56,373 nt of DNA, from assembly GCA_005885245.1 (NCBI GenBank), contig VAWR01000103.1:1-56373 (forward strand), in the 5' to 3' direction. This DNA comes from Actinomycetota bacterium (GTDB lineage: Bacteria > Actinomycetota > Thermoleophilia > Gaiellales > Gaiellaceae). Made by a program: the position numbers and the translations under genes. Shown in pieces: positions 32,156 through 40,455 of the stretch; position 1 is the stretch's first letter, and each line of letters opens with the position of its first letter. Below the pieces are notes generated by a model that worked only from the letters and a program-made list of their open reading frames with translations, was not told the origin of the DNA and did no database searches.

Positions 32156-33597
32156 TGAAATGCTCCCTTGAACTTCGAGGCCTGGTGGCCCTGACCGACG
32201 GCGGGGGCCTCCGTGTCGTCCTTGGTGAAGAAGCTCGGCTGCAGCATGACGCCGTTCGCCGCCATCTTCTCGAGGAAGTTCGGCTTGAGCCCGCTGCACG
32301 ACAGCGGCGAGAGCAGTCGCACGCCGACACCCGTCGAGGCCGATTCCTCGTCAGGGGGCTTGGCGATGAAGATGTCCTGCAGCGTGATGACGTCCGATTC
32401 CATCCGCAACACCTCGGTTACGTGCGTGATGCGACGCGATCCGTCCACGAGCCGCGTGATCTGCACGAGCAGGTCGAAGGCACTCGAGACCTGCTCGCGA
32501 ATCGCACGCAACGGAAGCTCGACGCCGGCGGTCAGCACGAGCGTCTCGAGACGGGAGAGCGCGTCACGCGGAGAGTTCGCGTGGATGGTGGTGAGCGAAC
32601 CCTCGTGGCCCGTGTTCATCGCCTGGAGCATGTCCAGGGTCTCGGGGCCGCGAACCTCGCCGACGATGATGCGGTCCGGCCGCATGCGCAGTGCGTTGCG
32701 GACGAGCTCGCGGATCCGGACCTCGCCCTGGCCCTCGATGTTCGGCGGACGAGACTCGAGCGTGATCACGTGCTCCTGCTGGAGCTGGAGCTCGGCGGCG
32801 TCCTCGATCGTGACGATGCGCTCGTCACCCGGGATGAACGCCGACATCGCGTTCAAGGTCGTCGTCTTACCGGTGCCGGTACCGCCGGAGATGAGGATGT
32901 TCAGCTTTCCCTTCACGCAGGCCGCCAGGAACTGCGCAGCCTTCGGGGAGATCGAGCCGAACGAGATCAGGTCGTTCATCGTGTACGGGTCTCGCGAGAA
33001 CTTCCGGATCGTCAGGGTCGGCCCCCTCAGGGCCAACGGCGGGATGATCGCGTTCACGCGGGAACCGTCGGGAAGACGCGCGTCGACCATCGGCGACGCC
33101 TCGTCCACGCGCCGGCCGATCTGCGACACGATCTTGTCGATGATGCGCAGCAGGTGCGAGTTGTCGGCGAACGCGGCCTGCGTGCGTTCGATCTTGCCGA
33201 GCCGCTCGACGTAGATCCGGTCATAGGCGTTCACCATCACCTCGGTCACGGAGTCGTCTCGCAGGAAGTTCTCGAGCGGCCCGTAGCCGAGGATGTCGTC
33301 GGTGATCTCCCGGATGATCTGGCGCCGTTCCTCGCGCGTGAGCGGCGTCCGGTCCAGCACGAGCTGCTCCGTAACGGCACGCGTGACGCGTTCGTTCAGG
33401 TCACCAGTTGCCTCCCGCTTGAAGAGCTCCGCGCCCAACGTGGCAATGCACGCGTGGTGGATGCGCGTCTTCAGCTCCGCGTACGGATCGTGCGCGGAGG
33501 TCTGCGCAGAGCTCTCATGCTGCTGAGCACCGGTGAGCAGCTCCGCCGTCGCGGAGGAGCTCCCGTTGGAGGTCTTCAGGCGGTCGTGGAGGCCCAT
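32152..33597 (-). CDS. cpaF: Tad pilus assembly ATPase
   Basis: This 481-residue secretion ATPase (TadA/CpaF) powers pilin assembly. It has an N-terminal helical domain (LTREERRQIIREITDDILGY, then GPLENFLRDDSVTEVMVN), Walker A GGTGTGKTTT (residues 238-247), an Asp box, Walker B region RPDRIIVGEVRG and His box HEGSLTTIHAN. An unusual C-terminal tail of about 50 residues (from FLEKMAANGVMLQPSFF on) follows the core. ATG 33597 is 3 nt after the cpaE stop. Confidence 0.95.
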   Translation of the reverse strand: MGLHDRLKTSNGSSSATAELLTGAQQHESSAQTSAHDPYAELKTRIHHACIATLGAELFKREATGDLNERVTRAVTEQLVLDRTPLTREERRQIIREITDDILGYGPLENFLRDDSVTEVMVNAYDRIYVERLGKIERTQAAFADNSHLLRIIDKIVSQIGRRVDEASPMVDARLPDGSRVNAIIPPLALRGPTLTIRKFSRDPYTMNDLISFGSISPKAAQFLAACVKGKLNILISGGTGTGKTTTLNAMSAFIPGDERIVTIEDAAELQLQQEHVITLESRPPNIEGQGEVRIRELVRNALRMRPDRIIVGEVRGPETLDMLQAMNTGHEGSLTTIHANSPRDALSRLETLVLTAGVELPLRAIREQVSSAFDLLVQITRLVDGSRRITHVTEVLRMESDVITLQDIFIAKPPDEESASTGVGVRLLSPLSCSGLKPNFLEKMAANGVMLQPSFFTKDDTEAPAVGQGHQASKFKGAFQ

Positions 33598-33600
33598 GGC

Positions 33601-34797
33601 TTACGACCTCGCGAGCGCTGGCAGGAGGCGACGCTTCTTGCCCTCTTCCTTGACTGCAGGGAAGAGCTCCTTCGCCATCAACTTGATCGCCTTCGACACA
33701 TCTGCTCCATCTTCGGCGAGCACGACCGGGTTGCCTCGGTTGACCGCCAGTGGAACCGCGCGGTCGGACGGGACCTCGAAGCGAACCTTCATCCCGAGCG
33801 CTCCTTCGACCTCGTTCGGCTTCATGCCGACCTTGGAGTTCGAGCGGTTGAGGACGATGCGGACACGCTGCTTCGGGAACGAGAGCAGGTCGAGCGTCTG
33901 CAGCGCCAGGCGCAGGTTCTTCAGCGTCGGCACGTCCAGCGAGCACAGCAGAAGAAGCTCGTCCGTACGATCGAGCGTGGCGAGCATCGGCCCGTGGAAG
34001 AACGGAGACGTATCGACGACGATGACGTCGAACGACTCGCGCGCGACCTCGAGCAGCCGGCCGAGCTTGGCCTCGGTAACGAGCTCCGCATCCTCGGGCC
34101 GGAGCGGTGCAGGCAGGACTTCTAGACCGCACGCATGCTTGGTCGTGTACCCCGCCAGTTTCTCCGTGTCGAGCTCGCCGGGAGCGACGACCAGGTCGTA
34201 GATCGTCTTCTCGGGCTCGATGCCGAGCATGATCGCGGCGTCGCCGAACTGCAGGTCGAGGTCGAGGAGCAGCGTCTTGCGCCCCTCGTACTTCGCGCAG
34301 GCAGCAGCGAGGTTCGTGGCGGTGACGGTCTTGCCGGTCCCGCCCTTCGGCGAGAAGACCGTGACGATCTTCCCGTGCCGGCCGGAGCCGGTCTCGTGAT
34401 GCCGCCGCGTCGTGTGCGTCGCCTTCCGGATCGCGAAGACCACGTTCTCGACGAGTTGCGGCAGCAGGAGCACATCGGCGACGTCCGCGTTCAGCGCCTG
34501 CTCGAGCAGCCCCGAAGAGCTGCTCGATGCGACGATCAGGACGGGGGCACGGGTGTGCTCGCGAATGCCTGCAAGCTCGTCCGCGGGCAAGCTCGCGCCC
34601 CGGGTCGCATGCAGGACGGCATCCAGGTGACCGCCCGCCAGCGCCGCTGCGCCGTCGGCGACGTTCGTGCTTGCGCCGATGAGTTCGATCTCCGGATGAC
34701 TGGCGAGCGACTCACGCAGCTTGTCGAAGCCCTCGCAGGATCCGGTGGCGTAGAGGCGCACGCGCTCCCGCTGGGTTGTGTCGTTGGTGGAGCTCAT
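33601..34797 (-). CDS. cpaE: Tad pilus localisation ATPase CpaE/TadZ
   Basis: The 398-residue protein has an N-terminal receiver-like domain (about 12-125, without the phospho-acceptor pattern of true response regulators). A ParA/MinD-type ATPase follows with Walker A SPKGGTGKT (149-157), DLDLQFGDAA and VVDTSPFF. TadZ/CpaE proteins position the Tad machine at the pole or envelope. ATG 34797 overlaps the cpaB stop by one base (TAATG). Confidence 0.93.
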   Translation of the reverse strand: MSSTNDTTQRERVRLYATGSCEGFDKLRESLASHPEIELIGASTNVADGAAALAGGHLDAVLHATRGASLPADELAGIREHTRAPVLIVASSSSSGLLEQALNADVADVLLLPQLVENVVFAIRKATHTTRRHHETGSGRHGKIVTVFSPKGGTGKTVTATNLAAACAKYEGRKTLLLDLDLQFGDAAIMLGIEPEKTIYDLVVAPGELDTEKLAGYTTKHACGLEVLPAPLRPEDAELVTEAKLGRLLEVARESFDVIVVDTSPFFHGPMLATLDRTDELLLLCSLDVPTLKNLRLALQTLDLLSFPKQRVRIVLNRSNSKVGMKPNEVEGALGMKVRFEVPSDRAVPLAVNRGNPVVLAEDGADVSKAIKLMAKELFPAVKEEGKKRRLLPALARS

Positions 34798-35558
34798 TAC
34801 GGCCTCCTTCCCGGCCCGTCGAAGAGCATCAGCTTCGAATCCTGGTAGGTGTTGGAACTGTCGAGTGAGTTGGTCGGCGGGCGCAGAGCGAGATGCCAGC
34901 CTGCCCCGTTGTCCACGCTGTTCTTCTGGATCCAGATCAGCTTCTGGGACTGCGCATCGGTCACGCGGAGCTGCACCATCTCGCCGCCCGAGCCCGGATT
35001 GGTGACCTTCGCACCGCCACTCGTTCCTGAGGGCGCGGTCATGACCAGCAGATTGCGCAGGACGACTCGGCTGACGATCGCCTCGTCACCGTTCGGGTTC
35101 TTGATCCCCCACGATCCGACGACGTCGACGTGGTCGCCGACCTTGAGCGTGCCGGCGAGCAGCTGATTGTCGTCGCCTTCCAGCTGATAGGCGCGCTGCG
35201 TGCCTTTGATCTGAGACCGGATGCCCTGCTCCTGAGGCGGAGCAAAGCGTCGCGTGCTCACCTGCTCACCCTCGTAGATGTCCTGTGTGGCGACGTACTG
35301 CGAGAGTAGATCCGGCGAAGAGATCGCTCCGGGAATCCGTGACTTGCGAGGAACGGTCTGCTCCTTCAGCATCTTCTTGTCGATCACGTCCGCGCCAGAC
35401 GTACCGGCCGGGATGTCGCGCGCGGCGACGAGCACCGTCACCTTGCCTTCCCCGTGCTGCACGTGGCGCTTGTAGTTGACGACGTACACGCTCGTCAAAA
35501 TGGCGGCAAGGGCAGCCAGTGCGACGGCGATCCCGATGTTCTTGGCGCGGTAGTTCAT
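34797..35558 (-). CDS. cpaB: Flp pilus assembly protein CpaB/RcpC
   Basis: The 253-residue protein has one N-terminal helix (NIGIAVALAALAAILTSVYV), then an SAF domain (VTVLVAARDIPAGTSGADVI) and the RcpC/CpaB domain (LAGTLKVGDHVDVVGSWG). CpaB-type proteins sit at the cell surface side and are thought to bind envelope polymer. ATG 35558 is in the pilus operon between tadG and cpaE. Confidence 0.9.
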   Translation of the reverse strand: MNYRAKNIGIAVALAALAAILTSVYVVNYKRHVQHGEGKVTVLVAARDIPAGTSGADVIDKKMLKEQTVPRKSRIPGAISSPDLLSQYVATQDIYEGEQVSTRRFAPPQEQGIRSQIKGTQRAYQLEGDDNQLLAGTLKVGDHVDVVGSWGIKNPNGDEAIVSRVVLRNLLVMTAPSGTSGGAKVTNPGSGGEMVQLRVTDAQSQKLIWIQKNSVDNGAGWHLALRPPTNSLDSSNTYQDSKLMLFDGPGRRP

Positions 35559-35600
35559 AGTCCTTTCTCTTTTCGTTAGAGGGGCCTGAGGACTTGAGAG

Positions 35601-36548
35601 CTATTCGATGAGTTGAATCGACTTCACGCCCCAAGTACTTGAATTCGGGGGTCCCGATGTGCCGTTGCCGCTGCCGGTCAGGATCCCCTGGGCGATGAAC
35701 TGGGTGAAGTAGCCGTGGAGGGTGGCGTTGTTGCCGTGCACCTCGTAGCTCGTGAGGTGGAACCCGATCCAGCCGATGATCTCGTACTGCGCGTTCTGCC
35801 CCTGCCCGTCCAGCGTCTTGTAGACCGGAAAGAGCAGAACGGTGTCGAGACGGTTCTCCAGGGCGCTCTGGATGTTGTTCGACGAGAACTTTGCGCCCGG
35901 GTCCGAGCGATAGTTGCCGAGCGGCAAGTACTTGTTGAACCCGTGTTGAATCCAGTCGGCTTCGTCGGATGATCCGGGGGTACCGTTGCCGCCGTCGAGG
36001 TTCAGCATTCCGAACGCTCCGGGAGCTCCCATCGGGTCGTAGTTCATCGTCGTCATGTGGTCGGGACCGAAGTCAGGCGTGCTGTCTTTGTTGCAGTTGT
36101 GAATCAACGTGTGGCCGCAGTAGACGACCATCGGCGCAACGTGCAGCGCGTCCTGCGGCGGCCCGACGCGGGCCTTTGCATGGGCGTCGATGTTCGCGCT
36201 GCCGATGCCAAGCACGCTCGTGAAGACGCCGGGGTCGGTCCTCTTCGCCTTGACGCTGATCGTGTCGTTCGGCGCCGCGGTCGACGTGATCGTGATGTCT
36301 GTGCCCGCGACGTCTCCGCCGTTCTGGTTCGCGTAGCTCATCGCCATCGTGGCCGCCCCGCCCGGATCGTCGGGCAGCTTCTGGGCTCCGGCGAGCGCCG
36401 CGGCGTCCGACGTAGCCTGGAGCCGGCGCTTCGTGTGGAACCAGTTGCCGACGTCGAGGACGAGGGCTGCCATGCCGAGCAGCACGACGAGCGCCAGCAC
36501 CATCAGCACAATTGCCTGGCCGCGTTCGTTCTTGCGGGCAACGATCAT
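35601..36548 (-). CDS. tadG: TadG-type pseudopilin-like protein without a VWA domain
   Basis: The 315-residue protein opens with the TadG_N motif: NERGQAIVLMVLALVVLLGM, AALVLDVGNWFHTKRRLQAT and SDAAALAGAQKLP. The remaining 240 residues are extracellular, rich in Asn, Gly and Thr, with a Cys pair (VYCGHTLIHNC). Many TadG proteins end in a VWA domain; here none is visible, while TadB carries one. ATG 36548 overlaps the tadE stop as ATGA. Confidence 0.85.
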   Translation of the reverse strand: MIVARKNERGQAIVLMVLALVVLLGMAALVLDVGNWFHTKRRLQATSDAAALAGAQKLPDDPGGAATMAMSYANQNGGDVAGTDITITSTAAPNDTISVKAKRTDPGVFTSVLGIGSANIDAHAKARVGPPQDALHVAPMVVYCGHTLIHNCNKDSTPDFGPDHMTTMNYDPMGAPGAFGMLNLDGGNGTPGSSDEADWIQHGFNKYLPLGNYRSDPGAKFSSNNIQSALENRLDTVLLFPVYKTLDGQGQNAQYEIIGWIGFHLTSYEVHGNNATLHGYFTQFIAQGILTGSGNGTSGPPNSSTWGVKSIQLIE

Positions 36549-36943
36549 TCGACTCGCTCCTTCATGGTCGTGTTGAGCCGCCCGCTCGCGACAACCCAGC
36601 CCAGCAGGCTGATGTCGTAGGGATATGAGGCCGTGACAGTCACGTCCGACCCGGCTTGCCAGGAGGAGGAGCACGTAAGGAGGAAATCCGTTCCCGGATT
36701 CTTCAAACCTGTTCCGGCGGCGTAGCCGGCGGACTGACAGTCACCCGCCGGATTCGAGGAGTTCCGCGAGACGGCACCCTTGCGAGAAGCGGTACGAGCC
36801 GCATCCGTGAGGGTGACGTAGTTGTTGAAGATGACTCCGAACTGGATGATGCCGAAGAGCAGGACGAGCAGGATCGGCAGGACGAAGGCAAACTCGGTCA
36901 TCGTCTGGCCCCGCTCGTTTCTGATCTGTTTCTTGAAGTTCAT
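36545..36943 (-). CDS. tadE: TadE-family minor pseudopilin
   Basis: The 132-residue protein carries the prepilin-like segment NERGQTMTEFAFVLPILLVL followed by LFGIIQFGVIFNNYVTLTDA and ARTASRKGAV. Two Cys residues (GDCQSAG and LLTCSSS) could form a disulfide in the extracellular part. A ribosome site GGGAGCCGAG precedes ATG 36943. Confidence 0.9.
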   Translation of the reverse strand: MNFKKQIRNERGQTMTEFAFVLPILLVLLFGIIQFGVIFNNYVTLTDAARTASRKGAVSRNSSNPAGDCQSAGYAAGTGLKNPGTDFLLTCSSSWQAGSDVTVTASYPYDISLLGWVVASGRLNTTMKERVE

Positions 36944-36968
36944 CTCGGCTCCCACTTCGGAATAGGTC

Positions 36969-37000
36969 GCGGGGCCCTCACCGCCGGGGGAGGGCCCCGC
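36969..37000 (-). terminator. Strong hairpin between the small ORF and tadE
   Basis: An 11-bp GC stem (GCGGGGCCCTC / GAGGGCCCCGC) has a 10-nt loop. No T-tract follows on the minus strand. It may be a processing or attenuation hairpin that lets flp be made in excess over the downstream machine genes. Confidence 0.6.
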
Positions 37001-37015
37001 CATATGCCTGGGCGG

Positions 37016-37201
37016 CTACGTGAACAGCCGCACCAGGCCTATGAGTGCGTTCGCAGCGCTGTCCGAGAAGCGTGTGAAGGCCAGGACCGAAGTCCCGCTG
37101 ATCACGGAGAGAGTGAACGTGCTGTCAGGCTTCGTCTGAGCACGCTCACGCGAGAGAAACGTGATGAGCTCTTGGATTTTCTGCCTGCGGTGCGTCTTCA
37201 C
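37016..37201 (-). CDS. Small protein between flp and tadE
   Basis: A 61-residue frame starts at GTG 37201, with AGGAG 7 nt upstream; TTG 37207 is too close to that site. The N-terminal half is basic and helical (KTHRRQKIQELITFLSRERA). The C-terminal half is hydrophobic and small-residue rich (LSVISGTSVLAFTRFSDSAA, then NALIGLVRLF). It may be a small membrane-associated pilus factor. I know no family for it. Confidence 0.6.
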   Translation of the reverse strand: MKTHRRQKIQELITFLSRERAQTKPDSTFTLSVISGTSVLAFTRFSDSAANALIGLVRLFT

Positions 37202-37234
37202 GATCAAACTCCTGCCCTCGATTGGTTCAGCGGT

Positions 37235-37414
37235 TTACAGGAACCCACGAACGCGGTCGATCGCGCCGGAGATAGCACCCGAGAGGAGCCCGAGCGCCAC
37301 GACCACGCCGAGAGCGATCACAGCCAGGACGACGCCGTACTCAGCCATCGTCTGACCCTCCTCGACCTGGAACCGGGCGCGGAGGTAATGGATCAGATCC
37401 GTGAACGAAAACAT
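37235..37414 (-). CDS. flp: Flp-type major pilin
   Basis: The 59-residue prepilin has the class signature EEGQTMAEYGVVLAVIALGV: cleavage after Gly in G-x4-EY, then a long hydrophobic helix. A short polar leader (FSFTDLIHYLRARFQVEE) precedes it. ATG 37414 follows AAAGGGGGTGAATCC, a ribosome site. It is first in the operon, as expected for the most abundant product. No prepilin peptidase gene is in the window. Confidence 0.93.
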   Translation of the reverse strand: MFSFTDLIHYLRARFQVEEGQTMAEYGVVLAVIALGVVVALGLLSGAISGAIDRVRGFL

Positions 37415-37756
37415 GGATTCACCCCCTTTCGGCATCTCGAGCGCGCGCTGCGCGCAAGGAAAATCGTTCGCTAGAGATGTGGAATCGACTCGAATTTCGG
37501 CGAAGCTCAATGACACGCCGCTACGTCCTTTCTCCTTAGGCGCGCCGCTTCGCCTTTCCGGTCAATCTCGTCCGATTCATCGTCCGCAAGCCGGTACAGC
37601 GCGTATCCCTCGCCTGGGTGAACTGCGGGGACGTTCCCTGAGGTGAGGGACGGGCCCGGGGCACAGGGGATCGATAGTCAGAAAACCGTAAGCGGCTGCG
37701 GATCACGCAGATTCCGCGCCCAAGGTGGCGGCCAGGGCGCTTGACACAAGGAGCGA
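37415..37756. promoter_or_regulatory. 342-bp divergent non-coding region between flp and the M15 peptidase gene
   Basis: No convincing gene lies here; open frames that cross it look like shadows. It must hold the promoters for the Tad operon (minus) and the wall peptidase (plus). On the plus strand, 37545-37695 has CCGCTT, CTGGGTGAACTGC, a hairpin GTTCCCT/AGGGAC, and GTCAGAAAACCGTAAGCGG, in that order. This partly recalls the c-di-AMP (ydaO) riboswitch layout but lacks its invariant AGCTAACC. AAGGAG lies just before ATG 37757. Confidence 0.5.
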
Positions 37757-39163
37757 ATGGCAATGCCACGACGGTTCACTCGTAAAGACAACTGGGAGTT
37801 CGGTGGCAAGCCGACGCTCTCAGAAGCCGATTCCGGCGAGCCCAAATCGCGAAAGCGTCGGCTCGCTACCACGCTTGCTTTCACCACGCTCTTCTTCGCG
37901 GGCGCATCCTTCGCAGCGTTCGCCGGCGATCGGCTCTCGCCCCAGCTGGCGAGCGATGGCCCGTACGGAGCCGCGATGACGGATGCGACGGCGAGCACGG
38001 ACGCCGAGGCCGCACCCGCGACTACGACCGCCGACGCGACGGCGGCGGCTCCGGCCACCGATCCCGCCGCACAGGCTGCGGCCGCGCCGGCTGGGACGGC
38101 TCCGACGGACGCCGCTGCCGCTGCTTCCGCGGCAGCCGGTGCATCGGCTCCAACCGACGCTTCTGCAGCTCCCGCAGATGCTACGACCGATCCCAACGCC
38201 GAAGACGCCGCGCCCGCCTCTGCCACCAACTACGGCTACGGCATGTCGGCGACGAACACCGCGGCGGCGCCGGCGAGCCGGCACCGAACGAAGTCGGGCA
38301 GCAAGGACGCGCGTAGCTGGAAGAAGACCACGCTGCGGTCGATCCTCCTGCCGACGCGGAAGCCGGCACCGGCCCCGGAGATCGAGGGACCCGCAAATGC
38401 GGCGACGATCTGGCTGAACTCGCAGCTGCCCGATCCGACCCCGCCCGCGCTGAGGCTGTCACGGAAGTTCGCCCGAACGCTCAAGGCGACGTCGCGTGGC
38501 GCCGGAATGGACTGGGCCGTCATGCTCGGAATCCTGCGGGCGCGCGGAGCGACCGGGCACAGGCCCGCCGACCGTGCCACGCTGAGGAAGCTCGCAGCTC
38601 GACTCGCGACGTCGGGCCCGAGCAAGGGCGACTGGGCGAGGATCATCTCGTACTCCGGCGATACCGCGTTCGCTGACAGGGCGGCCGCACTCGCCCGCTA
38701 CGACCGCGCGGTCGGACTCGCGGCGCTGGTCAACGGGCTCGAGTCGGCGAAGAAGTCCATCGCGACCCGGCTGCTGTCGGATCCGATGGTCTCGATCTAC
38801 GAGGGTGGGCGGAACGACATCGTCCAGGACAAGGTCGACGTCCGCGTCCTCGCCGTGATCGCGTACCTGCGCGAGTCGTTCGGCCAGGTCACGGTCTCGT
38901 CACTGATCTCCGGCCACCGCCTGTACGCGCGGCCAGGCGTGATCTCGGCGCACATCGCCGGCCACGCGGTCGACATCGCCGGACTCGCCAACACCCCGAT
39001 CCAGGGACATCAGGAGCCTGGCGGGATGACCGAGCGAGCCGTGCGGGCGATCCTGTTCCTGCCCGCGGAAGTCATGCCTCGACAGGTCATCTCCCTGCTC
39101 GGTCTTGGCGGACCGTCCTTCCCGCTGGCCGACCACTACAACCACATCCATATCGGGTTCTAG
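37757..39163 (+). CDS. Membrane-anchored M15-like peptidoglycan peptidase
   Basis: The 468-residue protein has a basic N terminus, one membrane helix (about residues 35-56, LATTLAFTTLFFAGASFAAF), a long Ala/Thr/Pro linker (about 70-160), and a C-terminal domain. The C terminus has peptidase M15-like zinc ligands: SGHRLYARPGV with HIAGHAVDIAGL, and a final HYNHIHIGF. This suggests D-Ala-D-Ala or L,D-carboxypeptidase-type activity outside the membrane. ATG 37757 has AAGGAG 5 nt upstream. Its stop overlaps the GTG of the DUF192 gene by one base. Confidence 0.75.
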   Translation: MAMPRRFTRKDNWEFGGKPTLSEADSGEPKSRKRRLATTLAFTTLFFAGASFAAFAGDRLSPQLASDGPYGAAMTDATASTDAEAAPATTTADATAAAPATDPAAQAAAAPAGTAPTDAAAAASAAAGASAPTDASAAPADATTDPNAEDAAPASATNYGYGMSATNTAAAPASRHRTKSGSKDARSWKKTTLRSILLPTRKPAPAPEIEGPANAATIWLNSQLPDPTPPALRLSRKFARTLKATSRGAGMDWAVMLGILRARGATGHRPADRATLRKLAARLATSGPSKGDWARIISYSGDTAFADRAAALARYDRAVGLAALVNGLESAKKSIATRLLSDPMVSIYEGGRNDIVQDKVDVRVLAVIAYLRESFGQVTVSSLISGHRLYARPGVISAHIAGHAVDIAGLANTPIQGHQEPGGMTERAVRAILFLPAEVMPRQVISLLGLGGPSFPLADHYNHIHIGF

Positions 39164-39510
39164 TGCCTGAGATCGCGATTCGTCGCGAAGACGGAAGCAT
39201 CGTGTGCGAGCGCTGTGTCCTGGCGGACACGGCGCTCACGCGCATGAAGGGACTGCTCGGCCGGCGCGGCCTGCCGAGTGGCGAGGGAATCCTGTTGAAG
39301 CCCGCGTCATCGGTGCACATGGCGTTCATGCGCTTTTCGATCGACGCGGTCTTCCTCGACCGCGAGCTGCGCGTCGTGAAGATCGCCGACGACTTGCGTC
39401 CCTGGCGAGCTGCCGGCAGCCGTGGCGCGAATGCGGTGTTGGAGATCCCAGCCGGCGAGGCAGGCCGGCGCGGCGTCAGGGTCGGCGACCAGTTGGTCGC
39501 CGGCTCGTAG
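39163..39510 (+). CDS. DUF192 family protein
   Basis: This 115-residue protein shows the DUF192 pattern: TRMKGLLGRRGLPSGEGILL, HMAFMRFSIDAVFLDREL, VVKIADDLRPWR and AVLEIPAGEA. The family has a compact beta fold of unknown function. GTG 39163 overlaps the peptidase stop (TAGTG). Its last 35 nt overlap the convergent gene on the other strand. Confidence 0.88.
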   Translation: MPEIAIRREDGSIVCERCVLADTALTRMKGLLGRRGLPSGEGILLKPASSVHMAFMRFSIDAVFLDRELRVVKIADDLRPWRAAGSRGANAVLEIPAGEAGRRGVRVGDQLVAGS

Positions 39511-39841
39511 GCACCTTCGCCGAGGTCGCCTGCGACAGGAGCCACTCCGTGCGCAACTGGCGCGCGCGGTGCTCCAGCTCGGCGAGCAGCGACCGCACCT
39601 CCGTCAGCTGCGGCCGCAGACGCTCGACGCGCCGAAGCTCGGACGCGATCTGAGCGAGCGAGCTCGCGGGATTCGCGTTCAACCGGCGCAGCCGCCGTTC
39701 GCTCGACTCGACCTGACCGCCGAGTGCGCGCTCCCACCCCTCGGCCTGCTCCTTGAGCGAGCGCAACTCGGCCTCCGTGGCGGGCCGGCGGTCGAGCACT
39801 TCGTGGAGGCGGTTGATGAGGGCGAAATCCAGCTCGGACAT
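39476..39841 (-). CDS. Small charged helical protein, convergent overlap with the DUF192 gene
   Basis: A 121-residue frame from ATG 39841 (SELDFALINRLHEVLDRRPA) is rich in Glu, Arg and Leu, with predicted long helices and no membrane segment. Its end overlaps DUF192 by 35 nt in antisense orientation. The gene lies directly downstream of tRNA-Cys on the same strand. I do not recognise a family. The open frame extends upstream through the tRNA, which cannot be coding. Confidence 0.6.
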   Translation of the reverse strand: MSELDFALINRLHEVLDRRPATEAELRSLKEQAEGWERALGGQVESSERRLRRLNANPASSLAQIASELRRVERLRPQLTEVRSLLAELEHRARQLRTEWLLSQATSAKVPTSRRPTGRRP

Positions 39842-39911
39842 GGACGGCGGGGCGATCCTTTCAGATGCGCCGTCAAGCCGCCGACGTGCGCCCCGGACCT
39901 CGGTCGGAGAG

Positions 39912-39982
39912 AGGCGCCGACCAGAATCGAACTGGTGTACGAGGCTTTGCAGGCCTCTGCCTAGCCACTCGGCCACGGCGCC
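39912..39982 (-). tRNA. trnC: tRNA-Cys (anticodon GCA)
   Basis: This is a full cloverleaf of 71 nt: 7-bp acceptor GGCGCCG/CGGCGCC, D-arm GCC...GGC, anticodon arm GAGGC-CTGCAAA-GCCTC, T-arm ACCAG-TTCGATT-CTGGT, discriminator U. The GCA anticodon and U73 are both Cys identity elements. CCA is not encoded. Confidence 0.97.
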
Positions 39983-40006
39983 GTGACGGGCCATGGTATC
40001 CCCCGC

Positions 40007-40432
40007 CTAATCGCACGGAAGCTTTGCGCCCGCGGCGATCGGTCTGTTCGCCTCGAGCGCCTGAAAGCAGAGGTAACAGCGTGGCCCGACGAGCGCAGCG
40101 GCGCGATCGATGTAGCGCGACCGCTCATGGACGGGCAGGGCCTCGCCGGCGACATCGAGCTCGAAGCGGTCGACCGCGCTGTTGAGCGCGGCATTGCCGT
40201 TTTCGGTGTAGCCCTTGACCGTCGCAGCAGCGACCCCGATGCGGCGCAGATCCGCATTCAGTCTCTTGCGCTGCAACACGCGCTTCGCCGTCACTTTCGA
40301 TCCCTGGCATTGGCGCTTGGGTTCCGCCACTGTGCGGATCGTTCCGTTCGGCGCGGCGGGGCGATTGGACGAACCGCCGCAGGCCGCCAATGCCGCACAC
40401 AGGGCAAGCAGGAGCAGAGCTCGGACCCGCAC
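40007..40432 (-). CDS. Small secreted lipoprotein
   Basis: The 141-residue protein has a short signal peptide and a lipobox ending ALAACGG, so it should be lipidated on Cys at about residue 15. The mature part holds four more Cys (RQCQGS, RCYLCF, LPCD), probably disulfide-bonded. GTG 40432 has TAGCCT 7 nt upstream, a leaderless arrangement. The function is unknown. Confidence 0.72.
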   Translation of the reverse strand: MRVRALLLLALCAALAACGGSSNRPAAPNGTIRTVAEPKRQCQGSKVTAKRVLQRKRLNADLRRIGVAAATVKGYTENGNAALNSAVDRFELDVAGEALPVHERSRYIDRAAALVGPRCYLCFQALEANRPIAAGAKLPCD

Positions 40433-40439
40433 CTCACCG

Positions 40440-40445
40440 AGGCTA
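40440..40445 (-). promoter_or_regulatory. Putative -10 box, leaderless, for the lipoprotein gene
   Basis: TAGCCT on the minus strand lies 7 nt before GTG 40432. Confidence 0.5.
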
Positions 40446-40455
40446 GCCGGCGCCG

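Noticed and set aside
31061-32158. Long plus-strand frame opposite the VWA-TadB gene
   Set aside because: The minus-strand frame has the MIDAS motif, membrane helices and T2SSF domain; the other is low-complexity Arg/Gly/Asp.
32185-34125. 646-codon plus-strand frame opposite cpaF and cpaE
   Set aside because: cpaF and cpaE have textbook Walker motifs on the minus strand; this frame has no domain and reflects their codon bias.
37415-37516. Upstream extension of the Flp pilin frame
   Set aside because: Flp leaders are short and ATG 37414 has its own GGGGGTG ribosome site; the extension shows no leader-like pattern.
39842-39994. N-terminal extension of the 39476-39841 protein up to 39994
   Set aside because: It would translate through tRNA-Cys (39912-39982).
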